Below are positions 41,380 through 50,242 of a stretch of DNA of 64,000 nt, piece after piece. Numbering within the stretch: position 1 is the first letter of the stretch; every line of letters starts with the position of its first letter. The stretch is from NCBI GenBank assembly GCA_910575605.1, contig CAJTEW010000002.1, forward strand, positions 202,990-266,989. The letters are read 5' to 3'. The DNA comes from Lachnospiraceae bacterium. Its GTDB lineage: Bacteria > Bacillota > Clostridia > Lachnospirales > Lachnospiraceae. The notes below the pieces were generated by a model. That model searched no databases, had not been told where the DNA came from, and saw only the letters and a list, made by a program, of their open reading frames with translations. A program made the position numbers and the translations under genes.

Positions 41380-41829
41380 TTATTCATTAGGCGGCAGAAG
41401 TGGAATGTTTTTATAATGCTCCATGTGGAAGTGACAATCTGTTTCTCCATATTTGCGGATGCGGGAAACAAGCGCAAGAAAGTGTTCCATATCTAGGCTG
41501 TAAACTTGAAGGAGAACGTCAGCCTTTCCGGGAATTTCATCAGCAACAACAATTTGCTCTTCTTTTTGGATGAATTTTAAGAAGTCCTGTTTTTTACCTT
41601 TATGGTACATGACAACGATTGTTGCCACAATCTTAAGACCCATGGCAAAAGGATTAATTTGTGCCCCATATCCACGAATAATCCCCTTATCTTCAAGCCA
41701 TGTAACACGGTCGGCAACGGAAGGTGCACTTAAATGGATCATTTTTCCAAGCTCTTTCATAGTGATGCGGCCGTTCGTTTGTAAAATATATAATATTTTT
41801 CTATCAATTTCATCAATAGAATGAGCCAT
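41380..41829 (-). CDS. Lrp/AsnC-family transcriptional regulator
   Basis: A 149-residue regulator from the ATG at 41829 (AGAGGAGGTTAT before it). HTH: IDEIDRKILYILQTNGRITM, KELGKMIHLSAPSVADRVTW, DKGIIRGYGA. The C-terminal RAM domain follows with VADEIPGKADVLLQV. Such proteins sense amino acids, often glycine or a related compound. It lies between the shell operon and the transporter-formiminotransferase operon, convergent to the first and divergent to the second, so glycine produced by the pathway is a likely signal (inference). Confidence 0.93.
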   Translation of the reverse strand: MAHSIDEIDRKILYILQTNGRITMKELGKMIHLSAPSVADRVTWLEDKGIIRGYGAQINPFAMGLKIVATIVVMYHKGKKQDFLKFIQKEEQIVVADEIPGKADVLLQVYSLDMEHFLALVSRIRKYGETDCHFHMEHYKNIPLLPPNE

Positions 41830-42122
41830 ATAACCTCCTCTAAATAATCCCATACAGAATAGGGGATAAATAATAAATTCTTAAATAATAATTATATCAA
41901 AAAGAAAAGGGGATTTCCAGTTATTAAAAAAGGAAAAATATGTGATTTTCCTTTTTAAAAGAGGTATATGCGCTGATTTGAAATTGGCTGTACATTCACA
42001 AATTTGTTTTGCCATGTGATAATATTAGCAACTCAAACAATTATTTTTTTAATCTGTAAAGACTTTGCAAAGTGGAATTTTGGTGAATATTTGTGAGAGA
42101 AAAATAAGTGAGGAGAGCGAAA

Positions 42123-43568
42123 ATGGCAGAAGAGAAAAAATTAAGTGAAATTTATGATCCTGATATGCAGTCGGCAGAGTTAGATACTTTGAAGTTATCT
42201 CCCAAGGATTTCAAAAAAGGTTTGATTCGGTTTATTGTGTTTTCTGTAATTGGTATTGCTGTGTTCTTTGGGCAGATTAATGGAACGACAATTTTTAGTT
42301 TGTTATGCAATATGCTTCTTGATGTGTTTGGAGATTTCATTTACTGGATATTATTGGGGATTATTGGCTACAACCTGGCTATGCATGTCTATGTAAGGTA
42401 TATAAAGAAGACGCCATGTGAGAGCCCTTTTACAAGTGCTTATGAAAATGACGGGATATTTAAAACAATTTTGTTTTCGGTTGGCTTTATATTCATGCTT
42501 GTCTGGTGCTTATATGTGAATGTTCCATCACTTGGATTTGATAAGCTCCAGGTGATTGTTGGAGCTGATACAGGCGGCAGTGTATTCGGACCGATTGTAA
42601 GAAGTGTTGCTGGTGTTTTAATTGTTGGCTCTTTGTTTGTTCCTGCGTTGCTGAACTATGGTATTTTGGAATTTGTAGGTATTTTTATGGAGCCCTTACT
42701 TCGCCCGGTATTTAAAATTCCCGGAAAAGCAGCTTTAGACTGCTGTACTTCCTTTGTAGGGTCAGCATCAATGGGAGTTATCATTACAAACCGACTTTGG
42801 AAAAACAATGTATATACAAATCGAGAAATGGTATGTATAATGACAGGATTCAGCGCATGCAGCATTGGCTATGTAGCATTGGTGTTCAATACAGCTGGAC
42901 TGGGACATTACTTTACAACATTATATCTTTTGAATTTTGTTCTAGTTTTTGCAATTTCTTTTTTTACAGTAAGAATTCCTCCATTAAGCAGGCACCCTGA
43001 TATATATTATGACGGGCGTACTCAGACGGAGGAAGAAAGACGAGAAGGACTAAAATACAGTTTATCAATGTTTCCGCGGGGGGTGAAACGTGGAATTAAA
43101 CGAGCGGCAATTGCACGTGGACCTGTAAAAGATGTTAAGAACAGCCTTCTCGACTGTGTAAGTATTATGGCGCAGGTGCTGACAATGCTTACAACAGTAG
43201 GGCTTGGAGCTATGATAATCGCATATTATACGCCCTTGTTTGACTATATTGGCTACATTTTCCGTCCGCTGGTTGCTCTATGCCAGATTCCAGATGTAGA
43301 GCTGGTAGCGCCGACTATGTTTGCAGGTATCAGTGAGATGTTCGTACCAGTGCTTATGATTGCAAATAAAGTAGGAGAAATGAGTGAAATGTCGCGTGCA
43401 TTTATCTGTTTAGTATCAAATGCACAGGTTATATTCTTTTCGGAAACAGCAATTGTTATGTTGGCAACAAAATCGCCGGTTAAGCCATTAGAGCTGGTAA
43501 TAGCATTTCTAGAACGTACTATTATTGCAATGCCAATTGCTGCCATTATGGTTCATATACTGTTTTGA
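42123..43568 (+). CDS. YjiH-like nucleoside-recognition (Gate) membrane transporter
   Basis: A 481-residue integral membrane protein (GAGGAGAGCGAAA before the ATG at 42123) with about 10 hydrophobic helices. The parts LDCCTSFVGSASMGVIITNRLW and APTMFAGISEMFVPVLMI fit the nucleoside recognition/Gate domain of YjiH-like proteins. Its location at the head of the folate-linked operon suggests import of a purine base such as xanthine, or export of a product, but the substrate is not known for this family. Confidence 0.8.
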   Translation: MAEEKKLSEIYDPDMQSAELDTLKLSPKDFKKGLIRFIVFSVIGIAVFFGQINGTTIFSLLCNMLLDVFGDFIYWILLGIIGYNLAMHVYVRYIKKTPCESPFTSAYENDGIFKTILFSVGFIFMLVWCLYVNVPSLGFDKLQVIVGADTGGSVFGPIVRSVAGVLIVGSLFVPALLNYGILEFVGIFMEPLLRPVFKIPGKAALDCCTSFVGSASMGVIITNRLWKNNVYTNREMVCIMTGFSACSIGYVALVFNTAGLGHYFTTLYLLNFVLVFAISFFTVRIPPLSRHPDIYYDGRTQTEEERREGLKYSLSMFPRGVKRGIKRAAIARGPVKDVKNSLLDCVSIMAQVLTMLTTVGLGAMIIAYYTPLFDYIGYIFRPLVALCQIPDVELVAPTMFAGISEMFVPVLMIANKVGEMSEMSRAFICLVSNAQVIFFSETAIVMLATKSPVKPLELVIAFLERTIIAMPIAAIMVHILF

Positions 43569-43596
43569 GACTAAATAACAGAAAGGAAATGGATTT

Positions 43597-44220
43597 ATGA
43601 AACTTGTTGATATGTATATAAAAGACTATCTCAGACTGGTAGGCTCTGCTGCACCGGCTCCAGGGGGAGGCTCAGCCAGTGCTCTTTGTGGATCACAGGG
43701 AATCGGACTGATTGGGATGGCTGCAAAACTGACTGCAGGAAAAGAAAAGTTTTCTGAATATAAGCCGGTCTGTGAAGCAGTTATTATGGAGGCGGACAAG
43801 TTGTGTGAAAAGCTTTGTGCGCAGATCGATATTGATACAGAGGCGTATAAAAAAATAGCGGATGCGTTTAAACTGCCAAAGACGTCTGAGAAGGAAAAGT
43901 TGGTGCGCAGACAGGCAGTTGAAGATGCGACAGTATATGCTTCTGAGGTGCCGCTTGAGACAATGCGGCTTGGTGTACAGGGATTGGAATGTGCGGAAAA
44001 GCTTATAAATAATTACAACACAAACTGTGCCAGTGATATGGGATGCGGTATATATGGACTGCTCACTTGTGTGAAAGGTGCCTGGCTGAATGTCCTAATT
44101 AATGTCGGTGGACTAAAGGAAGAGAAAGGCGCTTGGATGAGAGAAGAAGGCATGGGGCTTTTGAATAGAGCAGAGACGCTGGCCGCTGCTTTAGACAGCC
44201 AAGTTAAAACTTGTATTTAA
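43597..44220 (+). CDS. formimidoyl-THF cyclodeaminase (FTCD_C/FchA type), copy 1
   Basis: A 207-residue, all-helical enzyme that turns 5-formimino-tetrahydrofolate into 5,10-methenyl-tetrahydrofolate and ammonia, or a methenyl-THF cyclohydrolase of the same fold. The Gly-rich start SAAPAPGGGSASALCGSQGIG and the later CASDMGCGIYGLLTCVKGAW are typical. It precedes the formiminotransferase gene by 40 bases. In purine fermentation this step follows formiminoglycine transfer. Confidence 0.88.
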   Translation: MKLVDMYIKDYLRLVGSAAPAPGGGSASALCGSQGIGLIGMAAKLTAGKEKFSEYKPVCEAVIMEADKLCEKLCAQIDIDTEAYKKIADAFKLPKTSEKEKLVRRQAVEDATVYASEVPLETMRLGVQGLECAEKLINNYNTNCASDMGCGIYGLLTCVKGAWLNVLINVGGLKEEKGAWMREEGMGLLNRAETLAAALDSQVKTCI

Positions 44221-44259
44221 CAAAAAATAATTTAACAAATAGAAAAGGAGATATATGAG

Positions 44260-45207
44260 ATGTCAGGTAAAAAACAGTATGTATTGGCAGTTCCTAATTT
44301 CAGTGAAGGACGAAGCACAGAGATTGTAAATAAAATTGTAGATTCGATTCGGAATCTGGAAGGGTTAAAACTCATTAGTGTTGAGCCAGAGGAAGATTTT
44401 AACCGTACGGTTGTTACAATGTTCGGTGAACCTCAGGTAATTAAGCATGCACTAGTGGAACTTGGAAAGGCGGCAGTTGCTAATATTGATATGACAAAGC
44501 AGAAAGGGACGCATCCACGTATTGGCGCGGAGGACTCGCTTCCGGTATTCCCTCTTAAGAATATTACGATGGAAGAATGTATTGCTCTTGCAAAAGAAGT
44601 TGGGGAGGAATTTCATAAAGAAACAGGGGTTCCGGTATATTATTGCGGAGCATGTGCGGTGAGTGAAGAGCGTAAGGCATATGCGTATGTGCGTGCAGGG
44701 CAGTATGAGGGCCTTGGCAGACTGTTAAAGGAAACAAAGGACGATCCCTCACGTAAAAAGGAATATGATTCCCGCAAGCCGGATATCAGTGTGGATGGGC
44801 TTCTAAGTGAAAAATCGGGCGCGACAATCTGTTCGGCGGAAGAGACAGGACTTACTGCCTATAACATTTTTCTAGATACGGAGGATGTAAGTATTGCGAA
44901 AAGTGTTGCAAGAACGGTGCGCGGGCCGTCAGGCGGATTTTCTAGTATCCGTGCGGTAGGTATTAAATTCCCGGAGCATAAGGGGGTTGTTGTATCAATG
45001 AATATGTTTGACTGTGTAAACCTTCCGATTACCCGCTTGTATAATTTTGTTAAAACAGAGGCCGCTGCAAGAGGAGTCAATGTTACAGGTTCTCAATTAG
45101 TAGGTCCTTTGAAACTAGAGGCAGTACTTTCTGCATTTAAATATTCTTTGAATTTGGAAGATTTCCAAAATTCACAGATTTTAGAGTGGCATCTAATGGA
45201 TATTTAA
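44260..45207 (+). CDS. ftcD: glutamate formimidoyltransferase-type enzyme (FTCD_N)
   Basis: A 315-residue formiminotransferase. [19 protein letters not shown] at the start, [14 protein letters not shown] with the conserved His/Arg region, [16 protein letters not shown] and [20 protein letters not shown] are family hallmarks. It moves a formimino group to tetrahydrofolate. In histidine degradation the donor is formiminoglutamate; here, without hut genes and among purine genes, formiminoglycine is the more likely donor. It overlaps no gene; fhs starts 11 bases later. Confidence 0.93.
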   Translation: MSGKKQYVLAVPNFSEGRSTEIVNKIVDSIRNLEGLKLISVEPEEDFNRTVVTMFGEPQVIKHALVELGKAAVANIDMTKQKGTHPRIGAEDSLPVFPLKNITMEECIALAKEVGEEFHKETGVPVYYCGACAVSEERKAYAYVRAGQYEGLGRLLKETKDDPSRKKEYDSRKPDISVDGLLSEKSGATICSAEETGLTAYNIFLDTEDVSIAKSVARTVRGPSGGFSSIRAVGIKFPEHKGVVVSMNMFDCVNLPITRLYNFVKTEAAARGVNVTGSQLVGPLKLEAVLSAFKYSLNLEDFQNSQILEWHLMDI

Positions 45208-45218
45208 GGAGGCGTGGT

Positions 45219-46892
45219 ATGGAAATCAAAACAGATATTGAAATTGCCGGAGAAGTAGAACCTGTAAAGATAACAGAGCTTGCCAGATCCTGTGGTATTG
45301 ATGAAAAATATGTAGAACAATATGGGAACTATAAGGCAAAAATTGATTATAATATGCTGAAAGAGAAAGAAACCCCAGATGGTAAGCTTGTTCTAGTTAC
45401 AGCAATTACACCTACTCCAGCAGGAGAGGGAAAAACTACAACGACGGTTGGCCTGGCAGATGGACTAAGGAAAATCGGGAAAAATGCGATTGTTGCTTTG
45501 CGTGAGCCGTCTTTAGGGCCGGTATTTGGGATAAAGGGAGGCGCAGCGGGAGGCGGATACGCACAGGTAGTTCCTATGGAAGATATCAATCTGCACTTTA
45601 CAGGGGACTTTCATGCAATCGGAGCTGCAAATAATTTAATGGCGGCCTTACTTGATAATCATATTCAGCAGGGAAATGAGCTTGGAATTGATGTGAAGAA
45701 GATTACGTGGAAGCGCTGTGTAGATGTGAATGACCGTCAGCTTAGAAATATTGTGGATGGTTTAGGAGGACGCATGCAGGGGGTGCCGCGTGAGGATGGT
45801 TTTGATATTACAGTAGCATCAGAAATTATGGCGGTATTATGCCTTTCCTCAGATATTACTGACTTAAAAAAGCGTCTGGGCAAAATGATTGTGGCGTATA
45901 CATACGAGGATAAGCCGGTATTTGCCCATGACCTGAAAGCAGAAGGGGCTATGGCAGTGCTTCTTAAAGATGCTCTAAAACCTAATCTTGTCCAGACACT
46001 GGAACATACGCCGGCATTTATTCATGGTGGTCCGTTTGCGAACATTGCACATGGATGTAATTCTGTTATAGCTACCCGTATGGCGCTGAAAATGGGGGAT
46101 TATACGATTACAGAGGCTGGCTTTGGTGCGGATTTAGGAGCAGAAAAATTTATTAATATTAAATGCCGTAAAGCAGGTCTTGTACCGTCTGCCGTTGTTA
46201 TTGTTGCAACAGTAAGAGCTCTTAAGTACCACGGAGGAGCTGCAAAAGCAGATTTAAGTACAGAGAATCTGGAAGCACTTGAAAAGGGGATGCCTAATCT
46301 TTTGCAGCACGTGGAGAATGTGACAAAAGTATATGGACTTCCGTGTGTTGTTGCAATTAATGCATTTTCACAGGATACACAAGATGAATTAAAGCTGGTA
46401 GAGGATAAATGTCATGAAATGGGGGTTCATGCTGTACTATCTGAGGTATGGGCAAAAGGTGGCGAAGGAGGAAAAGCTTTGGCTGAAGAGGTAATCCGCC
46501 TGTGTGAAAAACAGAGTAATTTTGGATTTACCTATGATTTAAACTGTTCGATTGAAGAAAAACTAGAGGCAGTTTGTAAGCGTATATATCGTGCCGAGAA
46601 AGTAGAGCTTACAGCGAACGCAAAGAATCAGGCGCGGCGGCTGACAGAGCTTGGGTTTGACAAATTGCCGGTCTGCATGGCAAAGACACAGTATTCATTT
46701 TCTGATGATGCAGGTTTGTCAGGTGCGCCTAGAGGCTTTTCAGTTGTGGTACGGAATCTTAAAGTGTCAGCAGGAGCAGGTTTTATCGTAGCTCTTACAG
46801 GAGATATTATGACAATGCCGGGCCTTCCTAAGATTCCGTCAGCTGAGAAAATAGATATAAATGAAGTTGGTAAAATATCAGGATTGTTTTAA
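45219..46892 (+). CDS. fhs: formate-tetrahydrofolate ligase
   Basis: A 557-residue enzyme (usual length 556-558) from the ATG at 45219 with AAGGAGG nearby. P-loop PTPAGEGKT is at 65-73; [32 protein letters not shown] and [14 protein letters not shown] are diagnostic. Running backwards it releases formate from 10-formyl-THF and makes ATP, the energy-conserving step of purine fermentation. Being placed with ftcD and cyclodeaminases supports that direction, whereas acetogens place it with Wood-Ljungdahl genes. Confidence 0.97.
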   Translation: MEIKTDIEIAGEVEPVKITELARSCGIDEKYVEQYGNYKAKIDYNMLKEKETPDGKLVLVTAITPTPAGEGKTTTTVGLADGLRKIGKNAIVALREPSLGPVFGIKGGAAGGGYAQVVPMEDINLHFTGDFHAIGAANNLMAALLDNHIQQGNELGIDVKKITWKRCVDVNDRQLRNIVDGLGGRMQGVPREDGFDITVASEIMAVLCLSSDITDLKKRLGKMIVAYTYEDKPVFAHDLKAEGAMAVLLKDALKPNLVQTLEHTPAFIHGGPFANIAHGCNSVIATRMALKMGDYTITEAGFGADLGAEKFINIKCRKAGLVPSAVVIVATVRALKYHGGAAKADLSTENLEALEKGMPNLLQHVENVTKVYGLPCVVAINAFSQDTQDELKLVEDKCHEMGVHAVLSEVWAKGGEGGKALAEEVIRLCEKQSNFGFTYDLNCSIEEKLEAVCKRIYRAEKVELTANAKNQARRLTELGFDKLPVCMAKTQYSFSDDAGLSGAPRGFSVVVRNLKVSAGAGFIVALTGDIMTMPGLPKIPSAEKIDINEVGKISGLF

Positions 46893-46907
46893 AACGAGAG
46901 AGTATAT

Positions 46908-47531
46908 ATGGAGAAACTAACAGAAAAAAGCTGTATTGAATTTGTAGAACTATTGGCAGCTGCTGCGCCAGTCCCGGGAGGGGGCGGTGCAGCAGCGTTA
47001 ATCGGAGCTTTAGGGACGGCGCTATGTTCTATGACAGGAAATTTTACTGTAGGTAAAAAGAAATATACTGCAGTAGAAAACAATATTAAAATGATGATAA
47101 AGAGGTGTGAAGAGCTGTATAAACGTGAGCTCACATTGGTTGAAGAGGATGCTGCGGCCTTTGAACCACTTTCCAAAGCATATGCAGTACCGAAGGATGA
47201 CCCTCACAGAGAGGATATTTTGGAGGAAGCATCACTTCGTGCATGTAGTACACCTTTAGAAATTATGCATTGCTGCTGCAAAGCGATAGAGATTCTGGAA
47301 GAGATGCTTATTAAAGGAAGCAGGATGTTGATCTCGGATGTGGGGTGCGGTGCAATACTCTGTAAGGCAGCTTTAGAAAGCGCAGCCCTGAATGTGTTTA
47401 TTAATACAAAAAATTTAAAAGGCAATAAACAGGCAGAGATTGTAGAGAAGGAGGCAGACAGTATGTTGGAGGTTTATTGCTTTAGGGCATCATGCATTGC
47501 TGAGAAAGTAATGAGAAATGTCAGGAATTAG
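46908..47531 (+). CDS. fchA: cyclodeaminase/cyclohydrolase (FTCD_C/FchA type), copy 2
   Basis: A 207-residue paralogue of the protein at 43597: same length, AAAPVPGGGGAAALIGALGTALC at the start and LISDVGCGAILCKAALESAAL near the end, but clearly diverged elsewhere. One copy may be cyclodeaminase and the other methenyl-THF cyclohydrolase (FchA), which would complete 5-formimino-THF to 10-formyl-THF. It lies 15 bases after fhs. Confidence 0.85.
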   Translation: MEKLTEKSCIEFVELLAAAAPVPGGGGAAALIGALGTALCSMTGNFTVGKKKYTAVENNIKMMIKRCEELYKRELTLVEEDAAAFEPLSKAYAVPKDDPHREDILEEASLRACSTPLEIMHCCCKAIEILEEMLIKGSRMLISDVGCGAILCKAALESAALNVFINTKNLKGNKQAEIVEKEADSMLEVYCFRASCIAEKVMRNVRN

Positions 47532-47565
47532 ATGTACTGTGCTTATAATTATGAAAGAAAAAAGT

Positions 47566-48063
47566 ATGAAGAGGTATAATGTAAGAATGCTGACAGTGCT
47601 AGGCCTGCTTATTGCACTGGAAATTATACTTTCGAGGTTTTGCTCTATCAGTGCATGGAATATTAAAATTGGTTTTAACTTTATTCCAGTTGTTATTGCA
47701 GCACTTCTTTATGGCCCGCTTACAGCAGGTATAGCTGCGGGATTAGCAGATTTTTTGGGAGCAGTTTTATTTCCTATAGGAATGTATTTTCCAGGCTTTA
47801 CAGTTACGGCTTTTTTAACGGGAGCTGTATATGGAATCTTTTTATATAAACAGCAGAATTCTTTTCGAATTTTCTGTGCGGTGCTGTTTAGTCAGCTTGT
47901 ATTTAGCCTATGTCTAAATACACTTTGGATTAGCATACTATATGATTCACCGTATCTGCCATTGCTTGCAACCCGTGCTGTCCAATGTATAGCCGCAGGA
48001 CTTATTAGATTTGTCGTTATAAGTATATTAATCAGAGGGGTTGGAGTCTATATAGAAAGTTAA
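47566..48063 (+). CDS. folT: ECF transporter S component, folate type
   Basis: A small membrane protein with about six helices, predicted to capture a vitamin and use the shared ECF energising module. LTVLGLLIALEIILSRFCSI, KIGFNFIPVVIAALLYGP and ADFLGAVLFPIGMYFPGFT match folate-family S components (FolT). Several starts are possible (47518, 47551, 47566); I use the last because the homologous region begins there. Overlaps or abuts the cyclodeaminase gene; supplying folate for the THF-dependent steps is an obvious reason for the linkage. Confidence 0.82.
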   Translation: MKRYNVRMLTVLGLLIALEIILSRFCSISAWNIKIGFNFIPVVIAALLYGPLTAGIAAGLADFLGAVLFPIGMYFPGFTVTAFLTGAVYGIFLYKQQNSFRIFCAVLFSQLVFSLCLNTLWISILYDSPYLPLLATRAVQCIAAGLIRFVVISILIRGVGVYIES

Positions 48064-48144
48064 TATTAGATGCGTTCAGTCTACTATAAATTGTAGATTG
48101 GACGTTTTTTTACTATAAAAAGTGTTAAAGCGCATTCTTTATTC

Positions 48145-48173
48145 TTGACATCTTGTATGATGTGTGGTACCAT
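48145..48173 (+). promoter_or_regulatory. promoter upstream of GntR gene
   Basis: TTGACA, 17 bases, TACCAT. A dyad TTGTA-G-TACAA follows at 48176-48186, just at the expected transcription start, and may be the GntR operator (autoregulation). Confidence 0.6.
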
Positions 48174-48250
48174 AGTTGTAGTACAAGTTATGAAACATAT
48201 TCTACAATATGGAAAAAATATGCAAATTTCAAAGAAAAAGGTGGAAAGAA

Positions 48251-48964
48251 ATGCAAAAAGGTAAGGTCAGTAATGAAATAATACAGGACATTATAGGCAA
48301 GATTCAATCAGAAGAATGGAGAGAAGGGCATAAGCTTCCTTCTGAAACAGCATTGGCAGAAGGATATGGTATTAGCCGCAATACTGTAAGAGAGGCACTT
48401 CAGGAACTGATTGTAAGAGGATATATTAAAAGGATTCACGGTAAAGGCTCTTTTGTTCTTAGTATGCCGATTAATTATGGAATTGATGATCTTATGAGTG
48501 TAGACGAACTGATTAAAATGACAAATCTGGAGCCGTCAACTAAGGTAGCCAGATTTGACGTAGGAATGGCTGATGAAGGTGTCAGAGGACTTTTGAAAAT
48601 ATCAAAATTTGAACCTGTATATTATATTGACCGGGTAAAGTATGCAAATGACAGGGCCGTTGTATATGACTCAGTGACTATACCAAGTAAATATTTGTCA
48701 CAAGTAAGTATGGAAGAATTGAATGGTTCATTATTTCACATATTAGATTCAAATGATATTCATATACAGACAGCTGTAGGTAAGGTACTTGTAAGGCTGG
48801 CAAGTAAAGAGATTTCAAAGGCACTTAATCTGTCTGAAAATGCACCTTTATTAGTATTAGAGACAGTTATGTATGACTCATCGAATAATCCGGTTATGCT
48901 TGTACATGACTACCACACAGATAAAATACAGTTTCCAATAAGAAGAACACGCAGAGAATTATAA
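48251..48964 (+). CDS. GntR-family regulator with UTRA effector domain
   Basis: A 237-residue regulator from the ATG at 48251 (AAAGGTGGAAAGAA before it). The N-terminal winged helix has IQSEEWREGHKLPSETALAE, ISRNTVREALQELIVRGYIK and HGKGSFVL; the C-terminal UTRA-like domain (residues 90-235) has YYIDRVKYANDRAVVYDSV and LLVLETVMYDS. HutC/NagR-type proteins sense small metabolites. It stands before the nucleoside importer operon, which it probably controls, with a nucleoside or base as likely signal. Confidence 0.93.
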   Translation: MQKGKVSNEIIQDIIGKIQSEEWREGHKLPSETALAEGYGISRNTVREALQELIVRGYIKRIHGKGSFVLSMPINYGIDDLMSVDELIKMTNLEPSTKVARFDVGMADEGVRGLLKISKFEPVYYIDRVKYANDRAVVYDSVTIPSKYLSQVSMEELNGSLFHILDSNDIHIQTAVGKVLVRLASKEISKALNLSENAPLLVLETVMYDSSNNPVMLVHDYHTDKIQFPIRRTRREL

Positions 48965-49116
48965 AAGATATGAATGAGTTTTATTCATATAAAGAAGAGG
49001 TGTGATAAGTTTTATAAAACAGAATGGTTTTCTTTGAAAAATAAAACATGCGCATGGGAAGGAGACAAGGATGTTTTAAAGCTTCATACCACTAGAATTT
49101 TTAAGGAGGACAACAT

Positions 49117-50157
49117 ATGAAAAGAACAAAGGTTACATGGCTATTTTCTCTTTTTTTGGTTTTTGCGCTTCTGTTATCAGGATGTCAGAAGAATTCCAAT
49201 GAAGGTAAAAAAGAGAGCGAAAAGGACAAGATAAGAGTGGCATTACTTCTGTCTGGCTCCCGTGGTGACGGAGCTTATCTGGACTTTGTATGTGAAGGTG
49301 CTGACAGAGCAGAAGAAGAGCTGGGAATCGATTTAAAGGTAATTGAGATATCAGAGTCTTCAGATTATGAAAGCAATCTGATAGCTATGGCAAATGATGG
49401 GTATGATCTGGTGATTGGCGGTTCTACTTCCTTTGGAGAATTTATTACTCTTCATGCTTCAGAATATCCGGATGTAAAATTTGCTGTAATTGATGGAATG
49501 GCAGAAGGAGAGAATGTAGTTTCTGCTCAATTTTCCTTTGCTGACGGCGGATATCTTGCGGGAGTCGCAGCAGCAGAGCTGGCTTTAGATACCAGTGTTC
49601 CGGGTATAGACGGGAAAAAGGCAATTGGTTATGTAGGAGGTATGGATGTTCCTACGCTGCAGAGCATTGAGCGGGGATTTAAGGAAGGTGTGGCTTCTGT
49701 AGACCCAGAAATAGACGTTCTTAGTGCTTATGTAGGATCTTTCAATGATCCTGTGACAGCAAAGGAGCTGTCAATGGCGCAGTTTAATCAGGGTGTAAAC
49801 GTGATTATGTGTCCTGCAGGAGGCTCTGGGCTCGGAATCTTTGAGGCAGCTGCAAATGAAAATAAGTATGTTATTGGGTTTGACGTGTATGAACAGGGAG
49901 AATACGAAGAAGTATATTTCACTACAGTTGTAAGAGGAATCAGTGAAAGAGTTTATGACATTATTGAATCGGTTACAGACGGTACTTTTGAAGGTGGTAC
50001 TGTTGTTACAAATACCGTATCAAACGGATATGTCACACTTTCGGATATGGATAACTTTAAGAAAATAACAGGGGATGCTTTCCCGGAATATATTCTGACA
50101 GATGTGGATAAAGTAATTGAGGATATGAAAGACGGAACACTTCTGATAGAGGACTAA
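49117..50157 (+). CDS. BMP-family nucleoside-binding lipoprotein
   Basis: A 346-residue extracellular binding protein of the BMP (PnrA) family. The signal peptide ends in lipobox LLLSGC (Cys about residue 23). The fold is marked by IRVALLLSGSRGDGAYLDFV, SSDYESNLIAMANDGYDLVI, AVIDGMAEGENVVSAQFSFA and the late INVIMCPAGGSGLGIF-like region. BMP proteins deliver nucleosides to ABC importers. The ATPase and two permeases follow after a terminator-like hairpin. Confidence 0.92.
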   Translation: MKRTKVTWLFSLFLVFALLLSGCQKNSNEGKKESEKDKIRVALLLSGSRGDGAYLDFVCEGADRAEEELGIDLKVIEISESSDYESNLIAMANDGYDLVIGGSTSFGEFITLHASEYPDVKFAVIDGMAEGENVVSAQFSFADGGYLAGVAAAELALDTSVPGIDGKKAIGYVGGMDVPTLQSIERGFKEGVASVDPEIDVLSAYVGSFNDPVTAKELSMAQFNQGVNVIMCPAGGSGLGIFEAAANENKYVIGFDVYEQGEYEEVYFTTVVRGISERVYDIIESVTDGTFEGGTVVTNTVSNGYVTLSDMDNFKKITGDAFPEYILTDVDKVIEDMKDGTLLIED

Positions 50158-50187
50158 TGATGTATTAAAAATAATGCATTAACATGG

Positions 50188-50224
50188 AAAGGCATCTAGA
50201 TGTATTAAGATTTAGATGCCTTTT
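50188..50224 (+). terminator. intra-operon hairpin with T-run
   Basis: AAAGGCATCTA and TAGATGCCTTT form an 11-base stem, then TTTT. Between the binding-protein gene and the ATPase gene; partial termination would give more binding protein than membrane complex, as in many ABC operons. Confidence 0.75.
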
Positions 50225-50242
50225 ATAATAAGGAAAAACACT

